From an uncultured Bacteroidota bacterium (lineage in GTDB: Bacteria; Bacteroidota; Bacteroidia; Chitinophagales; S012-47): a DNA stretch of 7,433 nucleotides. The stretch is from NCBI GenBank assembly GCA_913062655.1, contig CAJXXO010000131.1:1-7433 (forward strand). Direction: 5' to 3'. How positions within the stretch are numbered: the stretch's first letter is position 1; the number at the start of each line of letters is the position of its first letter. Positions 1 to 6,061 of the stretch are shown one piece after another. The notes under the pieces are model-generated. The model worked only from the letters and a program-made list of their open reading frames with translations. It made no database searches and was not told where the DNA came from. A program made the position numbers and the translations under genes.

Positions 1-928
1 CAACATCTCTGATCTGTACACCTAAAAAGGCGCGCTGAACGATCCCGAATTCGCGCAGGTCGGTCACCACTTTCTTGACAATGTTTACCGGAACAGCAAA
101 TGAGTACCCGGCATACGTACCCGTAGGTGTGGCGATGGCCGTATTGATACCGACCAGCTCACCATTCAGGTTTACCAGTGCACCTCCTGAATTTCCCGGG
201 TTTACAGCCGCATCAGTCTGGATAAAAGACTCAATCGGCATGCGGGATTGCTTCCGCAGGATATTGATGTTTCGGCCCTTGGCACTGATGATACCTGCCG
301 TTACAGTCGAGGTCAAGTCGAAGGGGTTGCCAACAGCCAACACCCATTCCCCAATCAAAGCCGAATCGCTGTTGCCCAGGGGTAAAGCCTGGAGTTTATC
401 CGCCTCTATTTTGATCAGGGCCAGATCGGTGGAAGGATCAGTACCAATAAGGTCTGCGGCATACGTTTTATTGTCGGCCAGGGTAACCTCAATATCTTCC
501 GCATTGGAGATAACGTGGTTGTTGGTAACAATATACCCGTCACTGCTGATAATTACACCAGAACCAGAAGCCACCTGCCTGCGCTGTGGCTCAGCATCCC
601 TGCGGGGCATACCGAAGAAATGGTAAAAATCATCACCAAAGAATTCTCGCCAGGGGTCGTTTCCTCCGGCATAGGCATTGGAGGCAAACTTCTTGACGTG
701 CACCACGGAAGGTGTAGACTGTGAGGCCGCATAGGTAAAATCGACCGGGGCTACCTTGCCCGATTCAATTGCATTATAGGTGGTCAGTCGCACCGGTTGA
801 TCTGTGGTCCGCTCAATGATGGTAGTAGGCCCGCTATCCGGGGCAAAATAGGTGGTATACACCAGTAGCACACCCGTGGCTACCGCCACAGACAAGAGCG
901 TATTCAATAGGATTTGCTTCGCTTTCAT
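1..928 (-). CDS. htrA: HtrA/Deg-family trypsin-like serine protease, N-terminal part (cut at window edge)
   Basis: Envelope serine protease/chaperone of the S1C (HtrA/DegP) family, which degrades or refolds damaged periplasmic proteins. The visible 309 residues contain a hydrophobic N-terminal segment (about 5-28) following MKAK, a linker, a Phe-rich and charged loop (about 91-107), then the protease domain (about 118-285). The catalytic triad is complete: His138 in TNNHVI, Asp168 in STDLALI and Ser247 in GNSGGAL. The start of a PDZ domain (FLGVQIRDV) runs off base 1, so PDZ number and true length are unknown. No clear AxA cleavage site follows the hydrophobic segment, so the protein may stay membrane-anchored like DegS; this is inference. 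The start at 928 is supported by AAGGAG 8 bases upstream and by the signal/anchor segment directly after it. It is transcribed divergently from the dapF group. Confidence 0.95.
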   Translation of the reverse strand, partial: MKAKQILLNTLLSVAVATGVLLVYTTYFAPDSGPTTIIERTTDQPVRLTTYNAIESGKVAPVDFTYAASQSTPSVVHVKKFASNAYAGGNDPWREFFGDDFYHFFGMPRRDAEPQRRQVASGSGVIISSDGYIVTNNHVISNAEDIEVTLADNKTYAADLIGTDPSTDLALIKIEADKLQALPLGNSDSALIGEWVLAVGNPFDLTSTVTAGIISAKGRNINILRKQSRMPIESFIQTDAAVNPGNSGGALVNLNGELVGINTAIATPTGTYAGYSFAVPVNIVKKVVTDLREFGIVQRAFLGVQIRDV

Positions 929-936
929 AGGTGTTG

Positions 937-942
937 CTCCTT
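937..942 (-). promoter_or_regulatory. Shine-Dalgarno site of the HtrA gene
   Basis: Read on the minus strand this is AAGGAG inside AAAAAGGAG, 8 bases before the ATG at 928. It is the best canonical ribosome-binding site in the window and fixes the HtrA start. Several other genes here have AT-rich or coupled starts without such a motif. Confidence 0.7.
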
Positions 943-954
943 TTTGATTTATTC

Positions 955-988
955 CTAAACTAAATTCTGTTCAATTCGATTGTACAAA
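955..988 (-). promoter_or_regulatory. Possible Bacteroidota-type promoter for the HtrA gene
   Basis: On the minus strand a TTTG (985-988) is followed after 22 bases by TAGTTTAG (955-962). This resembles the Bacteroidota primary-sigma pattern of a -33 TTTG and a -7 TAnnTTTG, with one mismatch in the -7 element and a spacer slightly longer than usual. Transcription would start around 948-950, giving a leader of about 20 bases carrying the AAGGAG site. A stress-sigma promoter cannot be excluded. Assigned by eye only. Confidence 0.3.
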
Positions 989-1086
989 CGTTAAAATAGA
1001 GCAAGTGGTACCAAAAGTTTGGAAAGCCCTTGCATTTTTAGCTTAATTAACGCAACTCTTTTGCCAGTCTTAAAATCGGTGAAAAA

Positions 1087-1317
1087 ATGTCAGACGATCA
1101 GCAGCCGTTTCTCATGCCCGGTGTTTTCGGCCGGAAGTTCATCATCTTCGGAATTATTATCATCGCCCTTACTACGGTAGGTGTAGTTTTTTTCGACAAT
1201 ACCGATGATCAGGCCTTTCAGCCTATGCAGTTCAATCCCATTGATACCACTACTCCCGCACCCTACAAAGCCCGTACACCGGAGGCCATTGATTCGATAA
1301 AGAGCGAACCGGAATGA
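1087..1317 (+). CDS. Small single-span membrane protein of unknown function, coupled to dapF
   Basis: I do not recognise this 76-residue protein. A short polar N-terminus (1-15, MSDDQQPFLMPGVFGRK) is followed by one strongly hydrophobic segment (about 17-35) rich in Ile, Val and Phe. The rest, about 40 residues, is a Pro/Thr/Asp/Glu-rich tail that looks disordered. There is no lipobox or clear signal-peptidase site, so a membrane-anchored protein is likely; topology is uncertain. The reading frame is supported by its exact ATGA overlap with dapF, which implies translational coupling, and by a plausible membrane-protein composition. The region before the ATG (GGTGAAAAA) has only a weak ribosome-binding site. 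The DNA shows no obvious change in composition relative to its neighbours. Its role and any link to DapF are unknown. Confidence 0.75.
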   Translation: MSDDQQPFLMPGVFGRKFIIFGIIIIALTTVGVVFFDNTDDQAFQPMQFNPIDTTTPAPYKARTPEAIDSIKSEPE

Positions 1318-2102
1318 GCTACACTTTTTACAAATACCACGGCACGGGTAATGATTTTATCCTCATCGAAGATCGCGACAGACAATTTGACACAGAGAAT
1401 GTCAAAATGATCCGTACATGGTGCCACAGGCGGTTTGGTATTGGTGCAGATGGGCTGATTCTATTGCGACCGGATGAGGAAACCGACTTTGAGATGGTCT
1501 ATTTCAACAGTGATGGCCGCCAAAGTTCCATGTGTGGCAATGGAGGGCGTTGCATAGTCGCCTTCGCGCACCGGCAGGGATGGATTGGCCGGCAGGCCAC
1601 GTTCCGCGCCATTGATGGATTACATGAAGCCGAGGTACTGGAGAATGGAGAGATCCGGCTACGCATGGTGGATGTGAGCGATATTGAGCTGGGCGACCAC
1701 TACTATGTGCTGGATACCGGCTCACCACACTACGTCACCTTTAAACCCCTCGCCCAGGATGGTGACCTGGTGGCGCAGGCACAGGCTATCCGCTATGATC
1801 CTGAATATCGGGATGAGGGGATCAATGTCAATTTTGTGGAAGTGATCGAAAAGGGCGTTATCCAGGTGCGTACCTATGAGCGTGGGGTGGAGGCAGAAAC
1901 CTATTCTTGTGGTACCGGTGTAGTAGCTGCTGCGATCAGCACTTTCCTCAGTGGCATGCATGACGAAGCCAAACAGTTTAACATCAACACCAAAGGCGGC
2001 ACATTGGAGGTCTCCTTTACCACTGAGGAAGAAAGTCGCTTCACAGATGTATGGCTAACCGGCCCGGCTGTCTTCGTTTATCAGGGGCAAATAACAGCCT
2101 GA
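1314..2102 (+). CDS. dapF: Diaminopimelate epimerase
   Basis: Converts LL-2,6-diaminopimelate to meso-diaminopimelate in the cytoplasm, the penultimate step of lysine synthesis and the source of the peptidoglycan cross-linking residue. It is a cofactor-independent two-base racemase with a pair of catalytic cysteines. Both are present: Cys74 in MCGNGGRC and Cys199 in YSCGTG. Other family signatures include GTGNDF (10-15), FNSDG (64-68), GSPH (136-139), the NVNFVE segment (171-176) and ERGVEAET (189-196, usually ERGAGET). The length of 262 residues is normal, and the two pseudo-symmetric halves appear intact. The start ATG overlaps the stop of the upstream small membrane gene (ATGA), so translation is probably coupled. 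The next gene, the CorA-type transporter, starts 57 bases downstream. Confidence 0.97.
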   Translation: MSYTFYKYHGTGNDFILIEDRDRQFDTENVKMIRTWCHRRFGIGADGLILLRPDEETDFEMVYFNSDGRQSSMCGNGGRCIVAFAHRQGWIGRQATFRAIDGLHEAEVLENGEIRLRMVDVSDIELGDHYYVLDTGSPHYVTFKPLAQDGDLVAQAQAIRYDPEYRDEGINVNFVEVIEKGVIQVRTYERGVEAETYSCGTGVVAAAISTFLSGMHDEAKQFNINTKGGTLEVSFTTEEESRFTDVWLTGPAVFVYQGQITA

Positions 2103-2126
2103 CCTATATCCTCGCCATCTTTTCCC

Positions 2127-2134
2127 TAAATTTG
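2127..2134 (+). promoter_or_regulatory. Possible -7 promoter element upstream of the CorA-type gene
   Basis: TAAATTTG matches the Bacteroidota -7 consensus TAnnTTTG exactly and lies in the dapF-corA spacer. Initiation would fall near 2140, about 20 bases before the CorA ATG. I do not see a convincing -33 TTTG at the expected distance, so the transporter could instead be co-transcribed with dapF. Confidence 0.35.
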
Positions 2135-2159
2135 GTACCGCTCAGGGAGAGGTCGGGCT

Positions 2160-3107
2160 ATGATCAATATATACACACGTGAGGATAATCGGCTAAAGGA
2201 GATAGAGGCTCCCGGCTACAAGAGTTGGATCAATGTCTATCCTCCATTCAGCCATGAGAATCTGCGGAAACTGGGCGAGCAGCTCGATATTCCCTTCGAC
2301 TTCCTCATTGACTCCCTGGATGTTGACGAGCGCTCCCGCTTTGAAGCAGAGGATGGGATTGAACTCATTGTGATGAAGACACCTATTCTGAACGATAAGG
2401 AGTCCGAAACCGATGCCCTGTATATCACCATTCCCCTCGGCATTATCATCACTAAAGATGTGATTCTTACCCTGAGCCCCTACGAAAACCCGGTGATCGA
2501 TTGGTTTGTGAATGGCAAAGGCAAGAACTTCGACCCAGCCGACCGCTCCAATTTTGTGTTGCGCATCTTTGAGCGGAATGTGTACTATTTCCTGTATTTC
2601 CTCAATGAGATCAATAACAAGCGAAACATTTTCGAGAATGAGTTGCACAATTCTATGCGAAATCAGGAGCTCATCAACCTGATGAACATAGAAAAGACAT
2701 TGGTGTACTTTGTCACCTCCCTGCGCTCTAATGAGTTGATGATGCTGAAGATTCAACGACTGGATTTTCTACACATCAGCAAGAAGGAACACGAAAAAGA
2801 CCTGTTGCAAGATATCCTCATCGACAACTCACAGGCCCTGGAAATGGCTAATATCTATACCAATATTCTTAGCGGTACCATGGATGCTTTTGCCTCACTC
2901 ATCAGCAACAACCTCAACCTGGTGATGAAGCGCTTGACTTCTGTAACCATCGTATTAATGGTGCCCACCCTGGTAGCCTCCTTCTATGGCATGAATGTTA
3001 ACCTCCCCATGCAAGACCAACCGTATGCTTTTGCGGTTACCCTCTTGCTTTCTGTTGTATTGTCGGTTATATTAGTGATGGTTTTCGTCCGTAAAAAATG
3101 GTTTTGA
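2160..3107 (+). CDS. corA: CorA-family magnesium/divalent cation transporter
   Basis: Inner-membrane pentameric channel for Mg2+ (some relatives carry Co2+, Ni2+ or Zn2+). The large cytoplasmic N-terminal domain spans about residues 1-255, including the long helical region 150-255. It is followed by two closely spaced transmembrane helices (about 261-277 and 289-310) and a short basic tail (RKKWF). The signature GMN is at 277-279 in YGMN, at the end of the first helix where the selectivity filter lies. The loop after it reads VNLPMQDQ and lacks the MPEL sequence of classical CorA, so ion preference cannot be assumed. The length of 315 residues is typical. The ATG at 2160 is preceded by GAGAGG about 7 bases upstream. 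The FIST gene starts 53 bases after its stop. Confidence 0.93.
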   Translation: MINIYTREDNRLKEIEAPGYKSWINVYPPFSHENLRKLGEQLDIPFDFLIDSLDVDERSRFEAEDGIELIVMKTPILNDKESETDALYITIPLGIIITKDVILTLSPYENPVIDWFVNGKGKNFDPADRSNFVLRIFERNVYYFLYFLNEINNKRNIFENELHNSMRNQELINLMNIEKTLVYFVTSLRSNELMMLKIQRLDFLHISKKEHEKDLLQDILIDNSQALEMANIYTNILSGTMDAFASLISNNLNLVMKRLTSVTIVLMVPTLVASFYGMNVNLPMQDQPYAFAVTLLLSVVLSVILVMVFVRKKWF

Positions 3108-3144
3108 AAGCTACCAATTAGCCCTTCTGCTTTAGCTATTAGCC
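3108..3144 (+). repeat. Short imperfect direct repeat between corA and the FIST gene
   Basis: AAGCTACCAATTAGCC (3108-3123) is followed by AGCTATTAGCC (3134-3144), the same motif with three bases missing. It fills most of the 53-base spacer upstream of the FIST start. It may be chance or slippage, or a tandem operator half-site; nothing in the sequence decides between them. The spacer shows no stable hairpin followed by a T-run, so I see no terminator. Confidence 0.35.
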
Positions 3145-3160
3145 ATAAAAACAAACTACT

Positions 3161-4351
3161 ATGCTGGATTTTTATTCCGCTAGCACACGGATGGTGAATA
3201 CCAGAAGGGGTGTAACAGAATTGTTGGAATCTGCCTTGGGCCGCCCAGATGAGCCTTGCGATCTCTTGATTTTTAATGCCTCCATTGGCCACGACTTTCA
3301 GGAATTGGTCGATCAGGCTAAAGACCTTCAACCCCAGGCCACTGTGTTGGCGGCTTCTTGCTGTGGTGTTGTGGGCCGTGAAGGGGTGAGTGAGTCAATG
3401 AAAGATATGGCATTGATGGCCATACAAGGGAAAGAATTTGCCGTAGCGCATACCGATGGCATATATGGGCACAATTCGTATGAGAAGTGCCTTACTATGG
3501 CCCGGGAGCTGAAAGCTAAGGATCCCAACATCACCATTCTGTATTTCCTGGCCTCAGGTATTGATATAGCTAATGATAAATGCATTCAGGCTTTTGAAGA
3601 GGTATTTGGTCCAGAGGTAACCATCTTTGGAGCAACCTCCTCTGATAACATGCGTGGGTTCATTTCCTACCAAGCGGTTGAGCATGATGTATATGAGCAT
3701 GGAGCTTATGTAGTCGGCTTTTCTGACCCTACCTTAACGGTAGACACACAGGCCACCCATGGCTTTGTCGCAGTTGGGGATCCATTGGTGGTTACCAAAG
3801 CGGAGGGCCATATCATACAGGAGTTCAATGGGCAGCCAGCCTGGGAAGAGTACCTGCGTAGATTGGGGCTACCGGAAGAGGCCAACTGTGGAGATACCAT
3901 ACCGGTCGGTGCGCTGGGTGAAAAGCTGCCGCCCGATTTAGCTGATGAGTATGGTAATGATCACATTCTCCGTGTAGTGACCAAGCATGAGGGGAGTAAT
4001 ATGTACTATGCCACCCAAATAGAAGAGGGTACCCCACTCTGGCTTACCACCCGGGACGAAGAGCTGATTTTCAACGAAATGGATCGGATGGTGGAAACTA
4101 TGGTAGCGCGCGCAAAAGGCAAAACTCCGGTGGCCGTTTTTCATGCCGACTGTTTGGCTCGTGGGCGCTCCTTGTTTAACCGGATAATTAAGGAGGAGCT
4201 GGTAGGAAAGATGCAATTTCCATTTTACGTGGATGGGCAATGTCCGCCCTGGCTAGGCATGTATGGCTTCGGAGAATTTGCTCGTTTGGGGGGACAAAAC
4301 ACATACCACAATTACACCACATCGCTGTACGTATTGTACAGAGATGCGTAG
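3161..4351 (+). CDS. FIST-domain sensory protein (FIST N and FIST C domains), NosP-like
   Basis: Cytoplasmic ligand-binding protein of the FIST family, 396 residues with no signal peptide or membrane segment. The FIST N half covers about 30-220, with the conserved core VLAASCCGVVG (62-72), GATSSDNM (157-164) and AYVVGFSD (182-189). The FIST C half covers about 222-392, with VAVFHADCLARG (324-335), MYGFGEFARLG (367-377) and the terminal YHNYTTSLYVLY (382-393). These match the FIST C pattern of a Phe-x-Cys-like strand, a Gly-Glu motif and a His-Asn-x-Thr ending. Known FIST proteins of the NosP type bind haem and nitric oxide and regulate a neighbouring histidine kinase; others are thought to bind small ligands such as amino acids. 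A kinase gene follows after 13 bases, then a response regulator, so this is probably the sensor of that system. The ligand is not known. The ATG at 3161 has no Shine-Dalgarno motif but an A-rich leader. Confidence 0.9.
   Translation: MLDFYSASTRMVNTRRGVTELLESALGRPDEPCDLLIFNASIGHDFQELVDQAKDLQPQATVLAASCCGVVGREGVSESMKDMALMAIQGKEFAVAHTDGIYGHNSYEKCLTMARELKAKDPNITILYFLASGIDIANDKCIQAFEEVFGPEVTIFGATSSDNMRGFISYQAVEHDVYEHGAYVVGFSDPTLTVDTQATHGFVAVGDPLVVTKAEGHIIQEFNGQPAWEEYLRRLGLPEEANCGDTIPVGALGEKLPPDLADEYGNDHILRVVTKHEGSNMYYATQIEEGTPLWLTTRDEELIFNEMDRMVETMVARAKGKTPVAVFHADCLARGRSLFNRIIKEELVGKMQFPFYVDGQCPPWLGMYGFGEFARLGGQNTYHNYTTSLYVLYRDA
4325..4341 (+). repeat. Small inverted repeat at the end of the FIST gene
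   Basis: CTGTAC and GTACAG form perfect 6-base arms around a 5-base loop within the last FIST codons, ending 10 bases before the stop codon. In RNA this could fold as a small hairpin just ahead of the kinase start at 4365. There is no T-run, so it is not an intrinsic terminator. It may be chance. Confidence 0.3.
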
Positions 4352-4364
4352 ATAGATCCGCTTT

Positions 4365-5663
4365 ATGTCCTCACCAGCATCATACGAAGAACTGTTACAA
4401 CAATACCAGGAATTACAACTGCGCGTTACTCGCTTTAGCGCCATTGAGCAGGAACTGATCAATACCCGTGATCGACTCGACAACGAGTTGGTCATGTATA
4501 AACGATTGCATGAGTTCAATGTGAAGGCATTGGCGCTTCAGGCGGAGGCTGATTTTCTTGCACTAGTAGCCGAATACATTATTGACATTTTTGAAGTGGA
4601 AGAGGCTGCGATCATCCTTTACCAACCCAGTGTAAAAAAATACCAGTTAATTCATGAAGGGTTAGACATCCAGGAGAAAGATTGCACTCACTTTGCCCAG
4701 CAGTTAATAGCCGCATTACCTACGCCAGTAACGGGCAATGCGCAGCTTTTAAACAAAGAAGAGGTAAAAGGACTGGCATTTTTTAAATCCTATGATGCAG
4801 CCATCGCCTACCAGTATACAGACGAGGACAACCACTACCAGCTCACTATTGCAGGACTGATATCGACCGCTAAAGCGCCACTATACGCAGCACTACAGGA
4901 GCGACAGCGTACGATTTTCGGGGTATTTGGACAACAAGTGCAAGCCCTAATGACAAGCCGAAAAAAGACGGAGGAGCTAAAGAAGATCAATGCGGAGCTA
5001 GACAACTTTGTATACAGCGTATCTCACGATTTGCGCTCTCCCTTGCTGTCGATTAAAGGCATATTGTCTCTGGTTTTTAACCTGGAACAAATTCAACCGG
5101 AAACAGCCGAATACTTGCAACTGGCGGAAACCAGTGTGGAGCGCCTGGATAATACCATTCAGGAAATTCTGGAATACTCACGCAATGCCCGTCTACATGT
5201 TAAGCCAGAGCAGTTTAATGTAAAGGAGTTAGCGGAGGAGATCTTTAAGGACATACAGTTTTCTACCAATCTGCCGGTACAGTTTCATGCGCAGATAGAG
5301 GCCGACCCCATGCTATATACCGATCGGTCCAGGTTGAATACCGTATTGAAAAACCTAATCAGCAATGCGGTGAAGTACAGACGAAAGGACATAGACAACC
5401 CGGAAGTACATTTCAGTCTTTTCCAGCAAGATGATCATTGGCACATTGAAGTGAAGGACAACGGTGAGGGGATACCTGAAGATCGACTGGATAAAATTTT
5501 TGACATGTTTTACCGGGGCACAAAGAATAGTATCGGCAATGGCTTGGGGCTATACATCTGTAAGGAGATCGTAGAGAAACTAAACGGTACCATTACCGTA
5601 GAATCTAAACCAAACGAAGGCACAACCATGACCCTATTGCTGCCAAAAATCAAAGAATCCTGA
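4365..5663 (+). CDS. Soluble sensor histidine kinase with degenerate GAF-like N-terminal domain
   Basis: Two-component histidine kinase, 432 residues with no transmembrane segment, so cytoplasmic. Residues 1-55 are a heptad-like helical segment. About 55-195 has the size and strand pattern of a GAF-type domain, but I see no clear ligand motif. A helical connector (about 195-215) leads into the HisKA domain, with the H-box VSHDLRSPL placing phospho-accepting His221. The HATPase domain is complete: N-box NLISNAVKY (Asn334), G1/D-box VKDNGEGIP (Asp365), F-box IFDMFYRG and G2-box GNGLGLY (391-397). It begins 13 bases after the FIST stop without a ribosome-binding motif, and its stop overlaps the regulator start (TGATG). 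The layout implies it is controlled by the FIST protein and phosphorylates the downstream receiver. The partner assignment is inferred from gene order, not shown directly. Confidence 0.95.
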   Translation: MSSPASYEELLQQYQELQLRVTRFSAIEQELINTRDRLDNELVMYKRLHEFNVKALALQAEADFLALVAEYIIDIFEVEEAAIILYQPSVKKYQLIHEGLDIQEKDCTHFAQQLIAALPTPVTGNAQLLNKEEVKGLAFFKSYDAAIAYQYTDEDNHYQLTIAGLISTAKAPLYAALQERQRTIFGVFGQQVQALMTSRKKTEELKKINAELDNFVYSVSHDLRSPLLSIKGILSLVFNLEQIQPETAEYLQLAETSVERLDNTIQEILEYSRNARLHVKPEQFNVKELAEEIFKDIQFSTNLPVQFHAQIEADPMLYTDRSRLNTVLKNLISNAVKYRRKDIDNPEVHFSLFQQDDHWHIEVKDNGEGIPEDRLDKIFDMFYRGTKNSIGNGLGLYICKEIVEKLNGTITVESKPNEGTTMTLLLPKIKES

Positions 5664-6061
5664 TGCGAGGTTATTTGCTCATTGATGATGAAGCCGTATT
5701 TAACACCATTCATGCCAAGATTATTTCACTGGTGGATGAGCAAGCCAGCATAACCACCTGTGTATCCAGTTATGAGGCACTTGACTTGTTGAAAGGTGCG
5801 GCACAGCGGAAAAAGTTGCCGGATATGGTATTCCTGGATATCAATATGCCTGAGATGAATGGATTTGAGTTATTGGATGAATTATCCGAACTACCGGGCA
5901 ATCCTTTTGCGTCTATCGGCTTTTATATGCTTACCAGCTCCCTTGACGAAAGAGACTTGCAACGCGCCAGAACCTATCCCTTCATTTCCGGTTACCACAG
6001 TAAACCGATGACCAAATCCATGCTGGAGGAACTGATCAGGGCTGGTAATCAGCCGGATTGA
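5663..6061 (+). CDS. Single-domain (CheY-like) response regulator
   Basis: A receiver domain of 132 residues with no DNA-binding or enzymatic output domain. The phosphorylation site is complete: acidic pair Asp8-Asp9 (LLIDDE), phospho-acceptor Asp59 in FLDINMPEMNG, the Thr/Ser switch position Thr91 in MLTSS, and Lys114 in SKP. It presumably receives phosphate from the kinase encoded immediately upstream, whose stop codon shares one base with this ATG (TGATG), indicating coupled translation. With no output domain it must act by protein contact, serve as a phosphate sink, or feed a phosphorelay. Receivers with the FLDINMPxMNG signature are common beside kinases in Bacteroidota. Its 3' end overlaps the convergent thioredoxin gene by 26 bases. 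Confidence 0.94.
   Translation: MRGYLLIDDEAVFNTIHAKIISLVDEQASITTCVSSYEALDLLKGAAQRKKLPDMVFLDINMPEMNGFELLDELSELPGNPFASIGFYMLTSSLDERDLQRARTYPFISGYHSKPMTKSMLEELIRAGNQPD
6036..6061. other. 26-base tail-to-tail overlap of two convergent genes
   Basis: The response regulator (plus strand, stop 6059-6061) and the thioredoxin-like protein (minus strand, stop at 6036-6038) share these bases. The last residues of the regulator (RAGNQPD) and of the thioredoxin (NPADYQP) are encoded on opposite strands of the same DNA. No intergenic terminator is possible here, so transcripts from both sides should run into each other. Confidence 0.9.

Larger units (their letters stand above)
929..1086. other. Divergent intergenic region between htrA and the small membrane protein gene
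   Basis: This 158-base AT-rich spacer must hold the promoters for both transcription directions. A candidate minus-strand promoter is visible at 955-988. For the plus strand I see only weak candidates, for example CTCTTTTG near 1056-1063 with a TTG about 26 bases upstream of it; none fits the consensus well. A TTAATTAA palindrome lies near 1043-1050. I see no RNA gene or riboswitch-like structure. Confidence 0.6.

Noticed and set aside
75..626. Long 183-residue plus-strand open frame
   Set aside because: It lies antisense to the HtrA protease domain, whose full catalytic triad is encoded on the minus strand; the plus-strand translation shows no domain or plausible start context.
1014..1021. 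AAAGTTTG as a -7 promoter element for the small membrane gene and dapF
   Set aside because: It has a mismatch at the important first position and no TTTG at a suitable distance upstream.
2103..2159. Possible terminator between dapF and corA
   Set aside because: No inverted repeat followed by a T-run is present; the spacer looks more like a promoter and leader.
2193..2756. 187-residue minus-strand open frame inside the CorA gene
   Set aside because: It is antisense to a well-supported transporter gene, shows no recognisable motif, and has the composition expected from the complement of a coding strand.
1007..5592. GGTACC hexamer seen about six times in the window
   Set aside because: This is more than the roughly two expected by chance, but most copies lie within coding sequence as Gly-Thr or similar codons, with irregular spacing and no shared context.
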